Source of the DNA: a bacterium UBA2214
GTDB lineage: Bacteria > Zhuqueibacterota > Zhuqueibacteria > Residuimicrobiales > Residuimicrobiaceae
Direction: 5' to 3'
DNA length: 19,464 nt
NCBI GenBank assembly: GCA_002327255.1
Contig: DCUM01000066.1
Span: 20,732-40,195 of the forward strand
This document shows positions 8,293-14,331 of this stretch, in pieces. A model generated the notes under the pieces. The model was not told the origin of the DNA and searched no databases. It saw only the letters and a program-made list of their open reading frames with translations. The first letter of the stretch is position 1; the number at the start of each line of letters is the position of its first letter. A program made the translations under genes and the position numbers.

Positions 8293-8387
8293 GGGATTCT
8301 ATTGGCGTTGGGGTCTGTTGGTTCCATGGCGTGGTTTATAAAGTGCGATGGGAAGGCATCGTGCAAAATGCATGAAATCTTGATCAC

Positions 8388-8588
8388 TCACTTTTTCGCT
8401 CGCTGCGCTTTGTGGTCAAATGACGCATCATAGTCGATCGAGCCAAAAAGCTCCAGTATTTTCATCTGCTCGTGCTTTTTGATGTATTCTTCGAGCGCCT
8501 CCGTGACGGCCGCTTTTGGGGTCTTGTGACGGCCTATCTCTTTGGCCTTTTCAATGAGCGCATCGTTTATTGCCAGGTTGGTAGCCAT
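8388..8588 (-). CDS. VapB-family antitoxin, apparently without a toxin partner
   Basis: This is a 66-residue protein of the type II antitoxin VapB family (DUF2191 type). It has an N-terminal ribbon-helix-helix-like DNA-binding part (MATNLAINDALIEKAKEIG, then HKTPKAAVTEALEEYI) and the typical toxin-contacting tail KILELFGSIDYD (43-54). In complete systems it neutralises a PIN-domain ribonuclease encoded immediately downstream. Here the downstream 95 bases contain no PIN ORF and the hydrolase gene follows, so the antitoxin looks orphaned. The start ATG 8588 was preferred over the upstream ATG 8642 because GAGG lies 6 bases before it and homologues begin MATNLAI. Its own promoter and an operator-like palindrome lie at 8709-8752. 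Confidence 0.85.
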   Translation of the reverse strand: MATNLAINDALIEKAKEIGRHKTPKAAVTEALEEYIKKHEQMKILELFGSIDYDASFDHKAQRAKK

Positions 8589-8708
8589 CTGCAACCTCAA
8601 TAGCCTCAATAGTTCCTGACGCAGCCTGATTGCTGCCAACAAGGGGTGTCTCTCGTGAGGAGAACTTCTTTATTGGTGTATTGTTGAAGGATAGCGACTT
8701 GTACTTAC

Positions 8709-8723
8709 ACCATTTTGTATGGT
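8709..8723. promoter_or_regulatory. Operator-like inverted repeat overlapping the vapB start of transcription
   Basis: ACCAT (8709-8713) and ATGGT (8719-8723) form a 5-base inverted repeat around TTTGT, and short GTGTAA direct repeats flank it. It sits between the -10 element and the predicted +1 of the vapB promoter, where a self-repressing ribbon-helix-helix antitoxin usually binds. Assignment as the VapB operator is inference from position and symmetry. Confidence 0.4.
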
Positions 8724-8752
8724 ATTTTACACATATTTTTTGGAAATTGCAA
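8724..8752 (-). promoter_or_regulatory. Sigma-70 type promoter of the vapB-like gene
   Basis: On the minus strand TTGCAA (8752-8747) is followed by a 17-base spacer and TAAAAT (8729-8724). Transcription would start near 8717, giving a leader of about 128 bases. A 13-base palindrome, GCAATT-A-AATTGC (8749-8761), overlaps the -35 element and could be a further binding site. Confidence 0.55.
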
Positions 8753-8767
8753 TTAAATTGCTTCCCT

Positions 8768-8796
8768 GGCGGTGATCCACTCAGCGGATCACCGCC
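8768..8796 (-). terminator. Strong hairpin straddling the stop codon of the T9SS-sorted protein
   Basis: A perfect 11-base stem is formed by GGCGGTGATCC (8768-8778) and GGATCACCGCC (8786-8796) with a 7-base loop. On the minus strand its first arm is the last coding codons of the T9SS protein and its loop contains the TGA stop. No clear T-tract follows (AGGGAAGCAATTT), so it may act as a mRNA 3'-end stabiliser or a factor-dependent terminator rather than a classic intrinsic one. Confidence 0.55.
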
Positions 8797-9284
8797 ATCT
8801 TGACGACCTGCTGCCAGGCCTCGGTCTCCATGCGGATAAAATAGACGCCGCTGGCCAGCGGCCTGCCGGTTTGATCGAGGCCGAGGTAGTGAAAACAGTA
8901 TTCACCGGCGGGCTGCAGCCCCTGGAACAGCGTGGCGACCCGCTCGCCGAGGAGGGTATAGACGGCAATGCGCACCCGGGCGGAGCGCGGCAGCCGCCAG
9001 GTCAGCGTGGTGGAGGCATTGAAGGGATTTGGATAATTTTGCAGCAGCGCATGGTGCTGCGGCATCTGCGCCGCCGGGACCGCCACTTCGGTCACCGTTC
9101 CCAGGCTGTAGCTGGCGCTGGACATATCGCTGAAGACCGGCATGCCGACTTGCGCCGCGGCGGCATGTTGGGAAGAAGTCATTTTTCCGCCGGCTGTGAC
9201 AAACCCCTGGCGGCTGATGCGGTAGGATTGTGCCTGGGCGATGATGACTATGATTAACAAGATGAGGAACACTTTTATTTTCAT
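8781..9284 (-). CDS. Small secreted protein with C-terminal T9SS (Por) sorting domain
   Basis: This is a 167-residue exported protein. A classic signal peptide opens it (MKIKVFLILLIIVIIAQAQS, cleavage probably after AQA). A short region with little recognisable structure follows, then a C-terminal domain from about residue 78 that starts LLQNYPNPFNASTTLTW and ends VYFIRMETEAWQQVVKMAVIR. That is the hallmark of type A T9SS sorting/FlgD-like Ig domains, which carry proteins across the outer membrane and anchor them at the cell surface. The passenger is very short (about 55 residues), so the protein is nearly all sorting signal. ATG 9284 is chosen because it directly begins the signal peptide with AGGA 8 bases ahead. 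It follows the fibre-like gene by 45 bases with no promoter between, so the two are probably co-transcribed. Confidence 0.82.
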   Translation of the reverse strand: MKIKVFLILLIIVIIAQAQSYRISRQGFVTAGGKMTSSQHAAAAQVGMPVFSDMSSASYSLGTVTEVAVPAAQMPQHHALLQNYPNPFNASTTLTWRLPRSARVRIAVYTLLGERVATLFQGLQPAGEYCFHYLGLDQTGRPLASGVYFIRMETEAWQQVVKMAVIR

Positions 9285-9329
9285 ATGAATAATCCTGAAT
9301 ATCTGTATTCTCGGTAAGGGCAAGCGGGA

Positions 9330-11540
9330 TTAATCCAAGACCACAAGAACCCTGATCTTGCCGCTGCCCGCTGCCAAACCCTCCAGTGCTTTTGCCACCA
9401 TCGCGCCCGGCGTGATGTCCGTCGCTTTCATGGCGTATCCCGGCAAATCCGAAGTGGTCAACAGATCGCCCGGTGCGATCGCGCCATTTTGGGCGGTCAC
9501 CTTGCAGGGCACGACACCGGCGAGGGCGAGCGGATATCCATCCGCCAGGGCCTTGCCCACCAGCAGCGTGGGCTCGGTGGAGATGATGCCCGCGACGCGG
9601 CGGTCATACGGCGTCGAGGTGCGCTTCAGTTCGAGGTTCGCCGCCGGATTGATGATGACCACATCGCCGGCCTCGAGGGCATCGGCGGAAGGCAGAGTCT
9701 CCGCCACATCACCCCATCCGCCGGTGGTGCAGCGCGCCGGGCCTTCCACATAGAGCGCAAAGCTGTTGGGCGTCGGCGGGCCGCTCAGCTTTGCATGCAC
9801 GCCAAAGAGGCTGCCTTCGCCCTGTACGCCGGTTCCGGTGGTGCTCACCCCGCGCACGCCGCCGGTCACGCCCTGGCCTTCGACCCCCCAGGAACCGTAC
9901 AAGGCGGAATTGACAGCGCTCAGCACTGCCACGTTGGGAGATACTTTCCCAATGGCGAGTGCGTTCGGGAAGTGACGCGATTGCAGGAGATTATCCGCCA
10001 GATCCACTGCAAAGATGCCGTTATCGGCGATCATATAGCTGCTCACGGTATTGGGGACGCCTTTGTTGGGGAAGCGATTGTCGTAGGCGGCGCCGGAAAA
10101 ATAATTATCCTCGAGGCGGAGCAGGACGTCGCCGCTGAGGCCGCCGCCCACCGCCACGATGCCATTGGCGGCCTGCACCGAGGTGATGTCGCCCGCCGGG
10201 AACGCCAAATCCACCGGCTCGATGGTTCCGTTTTTGATCATGGCACTGGTGATGACGCCCTCTTCGTTCTTGCGGATAAAGCGGGTGTCATAGACCGAGC
10301 CGTCGCGGTAACCGGATTCGAGCTGGATGAGCACATCGCCCACCAGGCCGCCGCCGGTGATACCGTTGCTGGTGATGACGCCGGTGATATCGCCGATGTT
10401 GAAGGAGAGGTCCTCCTGGGTGATCGAATTGTTTTTGATATCCGCGCCGGTGATTTCGCCGTCGCGGATCATGGCGCTGGTGATGCTGTTCTCTTCGTTT
10501 TTGCGCACAAAGCGGCTGTCGTAGACGATCCCGCTCTGATAATTGCTGTTGAGGGTGAGGGTCACGGCGCCGGTGGTGCCGCCGCCGCTCAATCCCGTGC
10601 CGGCGATGACCTGGGTGATGGTGCTGGCGTTGAAGGCGAGATCGGTCGCCTGAATGGAGCCATCGACGATTTTGGCAGAGGTCACGCTGTTATTCGCCAG
10701 CATCGGGGTGGTGATGACATTGTTCTCATCGCGGCGTACAAAACGCGTGTCATAGACCTGGCCGTTGGCGAAATCGGGCGCCAGGGAGAGGGTCACCGCG
10801 CCCGCGGCGCCGCCGCCCGCCAGTCCGGAGCCGGCGTTGACGGCGGTGATGGTGCCGGTGCCCAGTGCAAAACCGATATCCTGGCGCTGTATCGAGCCAT
10901 CGGTGATCATGTCGCCGTTGATGGTGTTGAGACCGCCGCGGGGCACATAGCCCGCGTCGATCTGAAAACGGTCATAAAAGGCATCGGCCTTTTTGCCGCC
11001 GAGTCTGGGGGCGTCGATATTGTTCTTCGTCGCGTCGTCGGCCTGGGTTTTGGTGTAGAATTGATCCGCGGCGACCTGTCCCAGGGAACCGGCATCCGCG
11101 GCATAGATGCTGAAAGGCACGCTGAGGATCTCCTTGCGCGGCTGCATCACCTCGCCGTTCACTTCCAGTTGAATCCAGCGCGGACTGCCGTCGAAGAGGA
11201 CGCGGGAGAAGGCGTTCTCCCGTCCCAACTCGGCGGTAAAGTAGCCCTGATAGATATCGACGTTCTGATCCTCCTGCCACAGTTTCGTGCCGCCGCTGGC
11301 GGCGGACCAGATGCTGACGCGCGCCAGCAGAACGCCGGTGACGGGATTGCCATCGCGGTCGGTCAGATACCCCTGGTAGGCGATCACCTTGGGGATGGAG
11401 AGCGCCGCAGCAGCGAGCTGTATCTCTGACGGGGATGGGGTGGCGACGGGCATTGCGGTGTCGGGATGCTGCGCGAACAGGGTGACCGCGCAAAAAAAGA
11501 ATAACATCGTCCGGGAAACGACGTGGATTGGGCGCCTCAT
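9330..11540 (-). CDS. Large secreted tail-fibre-like repeat protein
   Basis: This is a 736-residue exported protein of a type common in FCB genomes. A signal peptide (MRRPIHVVSRTMLFFFCAVTLFAQ) is followed by a beta-rich N-terminal domain (about 49-150; IAYQGYLTDRDGNPVTG through SVPFSIYAADA). Four consecutive repeats of about 70-77 residues span about 228-517. Each has the pattern ITxVxAGxGLxGGG, VYDxRFxRKNEE, ITSAMIxDGxI, DLxF, like trimeric fibre shafts. The C-terminal domain (about 615-736; GDVAETLPSADALEAGDVVIINP to KIRVLVVLD) resembles intramolecular-chaperone ends of fibre proteins. A surface or appendage role is inferred. No T9SS sorting domain is present, but the next gene has one. ATG 11540 is preferred to ATG 11579: GGAGGT lies 9 bases upstream and the signal peptide starts there. 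Confidence 0.75.
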   Translation of the reverse strand: MRRPIHVVSRTMLFFFCAVTLFAQHPDTAMPVATPSPSEIQLAAAALSIPKVIAYQGYLTDRDGNPVTGVLLARVSIWSAASGGTKLWQEDQNVDIYQGYFTAELGRENAFSRVLFDGSPRWIQLEVNGEVMQPRKEILSVPFSIYAADAGSLGQVAADQFYTKTQADDATKNNIDAPRLGGKKADAFYDRFQIDAGYVPRGGLNTINGDMITDGSIQRQDIGFALGTGTITAVNAGSGLAGGGAAGAVTLSLAPDFANGQVYDTRFVRRDENNVITTPMLANNSVTSAKIVDGSIQATDLAFNASTITQVIAGTGLSGGGTTGAVTLTLNSNYQSGIVYDSRFVRKNEENSITSAMIRDGEITGADIKNNSITQEDLSFNIGDITGVITSNGITGGGLVGDVLIQLESGYRDGSVYDTRFIRKNEEGVITSAMIKNGTIEPVDLAFPAGDITSVQAANGIVAVGGGLSGDVLLRLEDNYFSGAAYDNRFPNKGVPNTVSSYMIADNGIFAVDLADNLLQSRHFPNALAIGKVSPNVAVLSAVNSALYGSWGVEGQGVTGGVRGVSTTGTGVQGEGSLFGVHAKLSGPPTPNSFALYVEGPARCTTGGWGDVAETLPSADALEAGDVVIINPAANLELKRTSTPYDRRVAGIISTEPTLLVGKALADGYPLALAGVVPCKVTAQNGAIAPGDLLTTSDLPGYAMKATDITPGAMVAKALEGLAAGSGKIRVLVVLD
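9990..10860 (-). repeat. Four in-frame repeats of about 210-230 bases inside the fibre-like gene
   Basis: Successive blocks encode the same scheme: glycine-rich GLxGGG, then VYDxRFVRKNEE, then ITSAMIxDG and DLxF. The second and third copies are closest (RFVRKNEENSITSAMI and RFIRKNEEGVITSAMI), and the fourth is most diverged (NRFPNKGVPNTVSSYMI). The period suggests shaft units gained by internal duplication. Confidence 0.8.
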
Positions 11541-11710
11541 GATGCCTGTACCTCCGGTTGAAGACTTTGGTTGCTGCAAATGGTTTCTATTTTCTAAATA
11601 ATAGTGATTTGGAGGGCAATCTGCAGAAAACTTTCTGGCCGTACTTTCGGTTGGCCAAGTCGTGGACGATCCCGTTCGTGCGCGAGCGTATGGTGCGGCG
11701 TCTTTTGCGT

Positions 11711-11810
11711 GTGTTCCGCTCCTTCCGTGTCTTCCGTGTCTTCCGCTTCTTCGGCTTCTTTTGCTTCTTCCGTTTTTCCGTGTTTTCCGTGTTTTCCGGA
11801 GTTTCCGGGG
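11711..11810. repeat. Degenerate tandem 9-base repeat in the spacer between M24 peptidase and fibre gene
   Basis: Read on the minus strand, about eleven units of nine bases follow one another with the scheme CGGAARRMN (for example CGGAAAACA twice, CGGAAGAAG, CAAAAGAAG, CGGAAGACA twice, CGGAAGGAG, CGGAACACA). The tract is purine-only except for regularly placed C residues. The 336-base gap (11541-11876) that holds it also contains the M24 terminator and the AT-rich region before the fibre gene. Although the period is a multiple of three, the frame it keeps open has no credible start context and encodes only a low-complexity Lys/Glu/Thr-rich peptide, so I do not call a gene. Confidence 0.75.
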
Positions 11811-11815
11811 TTAAA

Positions 11816-11843
11816 AAGGGCCGCCGGCAAAAACCGGCGGCCT
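11816..11843 (-). terminator. Intrinsic terminator of the M24 peptidase gene
   Basis: A perfect 9-base stem GGCCGCCGG/CCGGCGGCC (11819-11827 with 11834-11842) encloses a six-base loop. On the minus strand it is followed by CTTTTTAA. It lies 34 bases after the peptidase stop. There is no plus-strand gene that could use it. Confidence 0.82.
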
Positions 11844-11876
11844 CACATCAGGCCGCAGCGCGTGGCTTCCGGCCGC

Positions 11877-13052
11877 TCAAATGACAATGAGTTCCTGCTG
11901 CGGCGGCGACAGGAATTCACACCCGCTCTCGGTCACCACCACCATCTCTTCGATGGTGACGACGCCACGGCCGGCCACCGTGAGACGCGGCTCCAGGGTG
12001 TAGACCTGGCCCACTTCCACCTTCAAATAGGGCAAATTTTTGTAACGCTCCCAAACGGGGCAGAGCAGGCCCGCGCCGTCGTGGGCATTGCGGCCGACCT
12101 GGTGGCCCAACGCGTGCGGATACTCCTCATAGCCGGCGTCGACGATGTGCTGGCGCGCGATCTGGTCGATGTGCCTGCCCTCCACGCCCGGTTTCAGGGC
12201 CGCCGCCGCACTCTGGATGGCGTCATAGATGGTGCGAAATCCCTTCTGCACTTCGGGCGGGGCCTCGCTTTCTCCGGGACGGCGGAAATACCAGGTGCGC
12301 TGCAGATCGGAGACATACCCTTCGAAGCGCACGCCAAAATCGATATTCATGATATGGCCGGGTTCGATCAAACGGCCGGTCGGTCCGGCATGCGCGCCCG
12401 CGGTATCGGGTCCGGTGAAAACCGAAGGGCAATGATCCGCTCCCCAGGCCGGGGTCAGGCCTTTCGCCTGCATGCGCGCGGTGATGAAAGCCGCCACCTC
12501 CTGCTCGCTCATGCCCACCTTGACGAAAGCGGTGACCTGATCATAGATATCGAGCGTCTCCGCAATGGCGCGACGGATGCGCGCCAGTTCGGCCGGCGAT
12601 TTGCGGCCGCGCAAGGCCGCCACCAGCGCTTCGCTCGACATCAGCGCGTCCGCATAGGGTGTCTCCAGCAGATACTCCTGCAACATCAGGTACATGCCGT
12701 GGCTCATGCCATCGGCCATGACATCGTTGGTTGAATAGTTGATGGCGATGCGCCGGGGCTGCAGACGCTGCAACGCCTCCAGCAGGGGCTGGCGCACCGA
12801 GTCGCGGTAGCCCACCACTTCATAGCGCGACGCATGATCGCGCACCGTCTGCATATCGAGACTGCCGACAATGGCCGTCGCTTCTCCCGTCGCCGCCAGG
12901 ATGAAGGCTGAGGGCCACACCACATTCGTCCCGGCGATGAGATCCAACACCGGATCCGGCGTCGCCGAGGTCTCGCGCACGAACGTCAGCCAGAGATCGA
13001 CGTCCTGCTCGCGCATGATTTGAATCGCCTGTTCGATTTTTTCATGGACCAT
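11877..13052 (-). CDS. M24 family metallopeptidase (Xaa-Pro aminopeptidase-like)
   Basis: This is a pita-bread-fold metallopeptidase of 391 residues, probably cytoplasmic since no signal peptide is seen. The creatinase-like N-terminal domain covers about 1-155 and the catalytic M24 domain about 160-391. All five dinuclear-metal ligands are present: D238 (NIDFG), D249 (SDLQRTW), H317 (HALGHQVG), E354 (TLEPRL) and E368 (IEEM). The family cleaves N-terminal residues before proline or hydrolyses related substrates; the exact specificity is not readable. ATG 13052 is chosen over ATG 13133 because the extra 27 residues look unlike family N-termini and GGGAGG precedes 13052 (11-base spacing, slightly long). 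It stands alone, with its own promoter near 13300 and a strong terminator. Confidence 0.88.
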   Translation of the reverse strand: MVHEKIEQAIQIMREQDVDLWLTFVRETSATPDPVLDLIAGTNVVWPSAFILAATGEATAIVGSLDMQTVRDHASRYEVVGYRDSVRQPLLEALQRLQPRRIAINYSTNDVMADGMSHGMYLMLQEYLLETPYADALMSSEALVAALRGRKSPAELARIRRAIAETLDIYDQVTAFVKVGMSEQEVAAFITARMQAKGLTPAWGADHCPSVFTGPDTAGAHAGPTGRLIEPGHIMNIDFGVRFEGYVSDLQRTWYFRRPGESEAPPEVQKGFRTIYDAIQSAAAALKPGVEGRHIDQIARQHIVDAGYEEYPHALGHQVGRNAHDGAGLLCPVWERYKNLPYLKVEVGQVYTLEPRLTVAGRGVVTIEEMVVVTESGCEFLSPPQQELIVI

Positions 13053-13284
13053 GATATCGATTGCCTCCCAGATAGGGTATGCCCCCCGTTCCTGCAGCAG
13101 CTTCGCGCGAAAAACACGCCGGATTGCACGCACCAGAGTGCGCCAGCGGATATAGGCATTCGTTTCAACCCGACGGCGCCGGCGGCGATGAGCGGAGAGC
13201 CAGGCCCCCCCTTCTCGCCCGAAAATGACGGCCCGTTATCCGCTGCAATCCACCAGCGCCGGCAGCGTTCCCGGCACGCCCCTA
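13053..13284 (-). other. Unassigned leader region of the M24 peptidase gene
   Basis: If the promoter at 13285-13313 is used, the transcript would carry an untranslated leader of roughly 226 bases. The stretch is GC-rich with several short GC inverted repeats (around 13170-13190 and 13255-13280). I see no known riboswitch pattern, no T-box, and no short ORF with a good ribosome-binding site. The frame stays open from ATG 13133 to the peptidase, so a longer N-terminus cannot be fully excluded. Confidence 0.35.
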
Positions 13285-13313
13285 AAATTAATCAGAAACA
13301 TCCACAATGTCAA
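13285..13313 (-). promoter_or_regulatory. Sigma-70 type promoter toward the M24 peptidase
   Basis: On the minus strand TTGACA (13313-13308) is followed by a 17-base spacer and TAATTT (13290-13285). The predicted start is near 13278. The sequence match is good, but the distance of about 226 bases to the peptidase start is long. Confidence 0.55.
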
Positions 13314-13388
13314 CAACCAGTTGCGCCCGCTCCATCCTGCAAAAGCCTCGCGACGCCATCGCCTTAAAGCGTCCAATTCGTCGCTCCC

Positions 13389-13406
13389 TTCGACCAAATC
13401 GTCGAA
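13389..13406. promoter_or_regulatory. Perfect palindrome, likely enhancer site for the sigma-54 activator
   Basis: TTCGAC (13389-13394) and GTCGAA (13401-13406) form a perfect inverted repeat with a six-base centre. It lies about 122 bases upstream of the start predicted from the sigma-54 promoter, the usual position for NtrC-family enhancer sites. A half-site-like TTCGTCG at 13377-13383 shares TCGTCG with the right arm, 21 bases away. Binding by the regulator encoded at 15495-16862 is inference. Confidence 0.6.
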
Positions 13407-13492
13407 TGCGTGTGATTCTGCCTGAAATACATCCGCTGCAAATTAGTCTTCAAGTCTTTGTTATTTTTTGTCTTATAGTTATTATTGATTTT

Positions 13493-13509
13493 TTGGCACG
13501 CAGATTGCT
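13493..13509 (+). promoter_or_regulatory. Sigma-54 (RpoN) promoter of the secreted repeat protein
   Basis: TTGGCACG (13493-13500) and TTGCT (13505-13509) match the -24/-12 consensus TGGCACG-N4-TTGCW at every key base. GG (13495-13496) and GC (13507-13508) are separated by exactly 10 bases. Transcription should start near 13520, about 35 bases before the AAGGAG ribosome-binding site at 13555-13560. The 50 bases upstream are strongly AT-rich, suited to DNA bending between enhancer and promoter. A weak sigma-70-like pair (TTGTTA/TATTAT, 13458-13485) is also present there but is poor. Confidence 0.85.
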
Positions 13510-13568
13510 ATTGCAGGGGCAGACAGGCCTGAAAATTCAAACTGAAAGTATAAAAAAGGAGACTCATC

Positions 13569-14201
13569 ATGAAAACCCGCAACACGCTTTATTGGATCGT
13601 CGCTGCCATTCTGGTGGCGTTCAGCTTCAGCCAGGCGCAAACCACCACCACCCCGCCGCCCGTTGTGCACGGCCCCAAATTCGTCGACGCCAATGGCGAC
13701 GGTTTCAACGACCTCGCTCCGGATGCCGATGGCGATGGCATCCCCAACGGACAGGATCCCGATTATGTGAAACCCGGTGACGGCACCGGCCAGGCGATGG
13801 GCAAGGGTAAAGGCAAGGGCGCGCCCGGATTCGTCGATGAAGACGGTGACGGCATCAACGACAACGCCCCCGATGCCGACGGCGATGGCATCCCCAACGG
13901 CCAGGATCCCGATTACGTGAAACCCGCTGACGGCACCGGCCAGGGTTTCGGCAAAGGCAATGGTCGCCGCTTCAACGGCTTTATCGATGAAGACGGCGAT
14001 GGCATCAACGACCGCCTCCGCGATGCGGACAAGGACGGCGTCGCCAACTGCCAGGATGGCGACTGGGTTCGTCCCATGGACGGCACCGGTTACAGAAATG
14101 GCCGCAACTCCCAGCCCGGCGCCGGTTTCGGTCAGGGCGCTCCCGGCCAGACCCCCGGACAAGCTCCCGGCAAGACTCCGGGCCCCCGAGGACGCAACTA
14201 G
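13569..14201 (+). CDS. Secreted protein with three EF-hand/thrombospondin-3-like calcium-binding repeats
   Basis: This is an exported protein of 210 residues. Signal peptide at 1-23 (hydrophobic WIVAAILVAFSFSQAQ, cleavage probably after AQA). Three repeats of exactly 50 residues begin at F38, F88 and F138. Each carries two acidic loops (DANGDGFND/DEDGDGIND, then DADGDGIPNGQDPD) of the Asp-x-Asp-Gly-Asp-Gly type that bind calcium in EF-hand, dockerin and thrombospondin type 3 modules. The third copy is diverged (DADKDGVANCQDGD) and contains the only cysteine. The tail (about 180-210) is Gly/Pro/Gln-rich and basic. No enzymatic domain or T9SS domain is seen, so the role is unknown; a periplasmic or surface calcium-responsive protein is plausible. 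AAGGAG precedes ATG by 8 bases. It is the first gene behind the sigma-54 promoter. Confidence 0.85.
   Translation: MKTRNTLYWIVAAILVAFSFSQAQTTTTPPPVVHGPKFVDANGDGFNDLAPDADGDGIPNGQDPDYVKPGDGTGQAMGKGKGKGAPGFVDEDGDGINDNAPDADGDGIPNGQDPDYVKPADGTGQGFGKGNGRRFNGFIDEDGDGINDRLRDADKDGVANCQDGDWVRPMDGTGYRNGRNSQPGAGFGQGAPGQTPGQAPGKTPGPRGRN
13680..14129 (+). repeat. Three 150-base direct repeats inside the calcium-binding protein gene
   Basis: Units start at 13680, 13830 and 13980. The first two are nearly identical over long blocks (for example GATGCCGA(T/C)GGCGATGGCATCCCC, then CAGGATCCCGATTA(T/C)GTGAAACCC). The third keeps the DGDGIND block but has changed in the second loop. The exact 150-base spacing and high identity point to fairly recent duplication or gene conversion of units 1 and 2. 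Confidence 0.85.
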
Positions 14202-14226
14202 ACAACCATCGACACCCCTGCAACTG

Positions 14227-14265
14227 AAGAGGCCGCTGCGATCCACCGGATCGCGGCGACCTCTT
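14227..14265 (+). terminator. Long hairpin between the repeat-protein and beta-barrel genes
   Basis: AAGAGG (14227-14232) through GCGATCC pairs with GGATCGC through CCTCTT (14260-14265), an 18-base stem with one mismatch and one G-T pair around a 3-base loop (14245-14247). Only CTTCCC follows, so it is not a classic T-tract terminator. It may terminate partially, giving more of the repeat protein than of the barrel, or protect the upstream mRNA. Confidence 0.55.
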
Positions 14266-14270
14266 CTTCC

Positions 14271-14307
14271 CATATGAAATGGTTTTGAAATCGCTGTTTT
14301 TCATATG
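14271..14307. repeat. Inverted repeat CATATGAAA...TTTCATATG before the beta-barrel gene
   Basis: CATATGAAA (14271-14279) is repeated in inverse as TTTCATATG (14299-14307) with a 19-base spacer, just after the long hairpin and 25 bases before the barrel gene's ATG. It could be a regulator site or an RNA hairpin controlling translation of the downstream gene. A weak GG-N10-GC arrangement (14281-14294) falls in the spacer but lacks most other sigma-54 consensus bases. Confidence 0.4.
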
Positions 14308-14331
14308 CAAAGTAGCATAAGGATCGCTGTC

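Noticed and set aside
8293..8387. GTG directly after the VapB stop (TGAGTGATC), possible start of a VapC toxin
   Set aside because: Translation from this GTG shows no PIN-domain acidic motifs and soon runs out of frame into the hydrolase gene; it is not a toxin gene.
9489..11429. Very long open frame on the plus strand (about 646 codons), and similar ones at 5465-7264 and 710-2128
   Set aside because: They lie opposite well-supported genes, have no recognisable domains and show the His/Arg/Ala/Gly-rich composition expected of antisense frames in GC-rich coding DNA.
9330..11540. Prophage tail-fibre gene
   Set aside because: Despite fibre-like repeats the protein has a signal peptide, and there are no phage structural, lysis or integrase genes nearby; a cellular surface protein fits better.
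11594..11830. Small protein of about 78 residues encoded by the 9-base repeat tract
   Set aside because: The sequence is low complexity, the start has no convincing ribosome-binding site, and the frame is kept open simply because the repeat period is a multiple of three.
13458..13485. Sigma-70 promoter TTGTTA/TATTAT upstream of the repeat-protein gene
   Set aside because: The spacer is 16 bases, the -35 is weak, and the AT-rich tract makes such matches likely by chance; the sigma-54 site is far better.
14281..14294. Second sigma-54 promoter before the barrel gene (GG-N10-GC)
   Set aside because: Only the GG, GC and the adjacent T's agree; the CACG and TTG parts of the consensus are missing, so chance is the better explanation.
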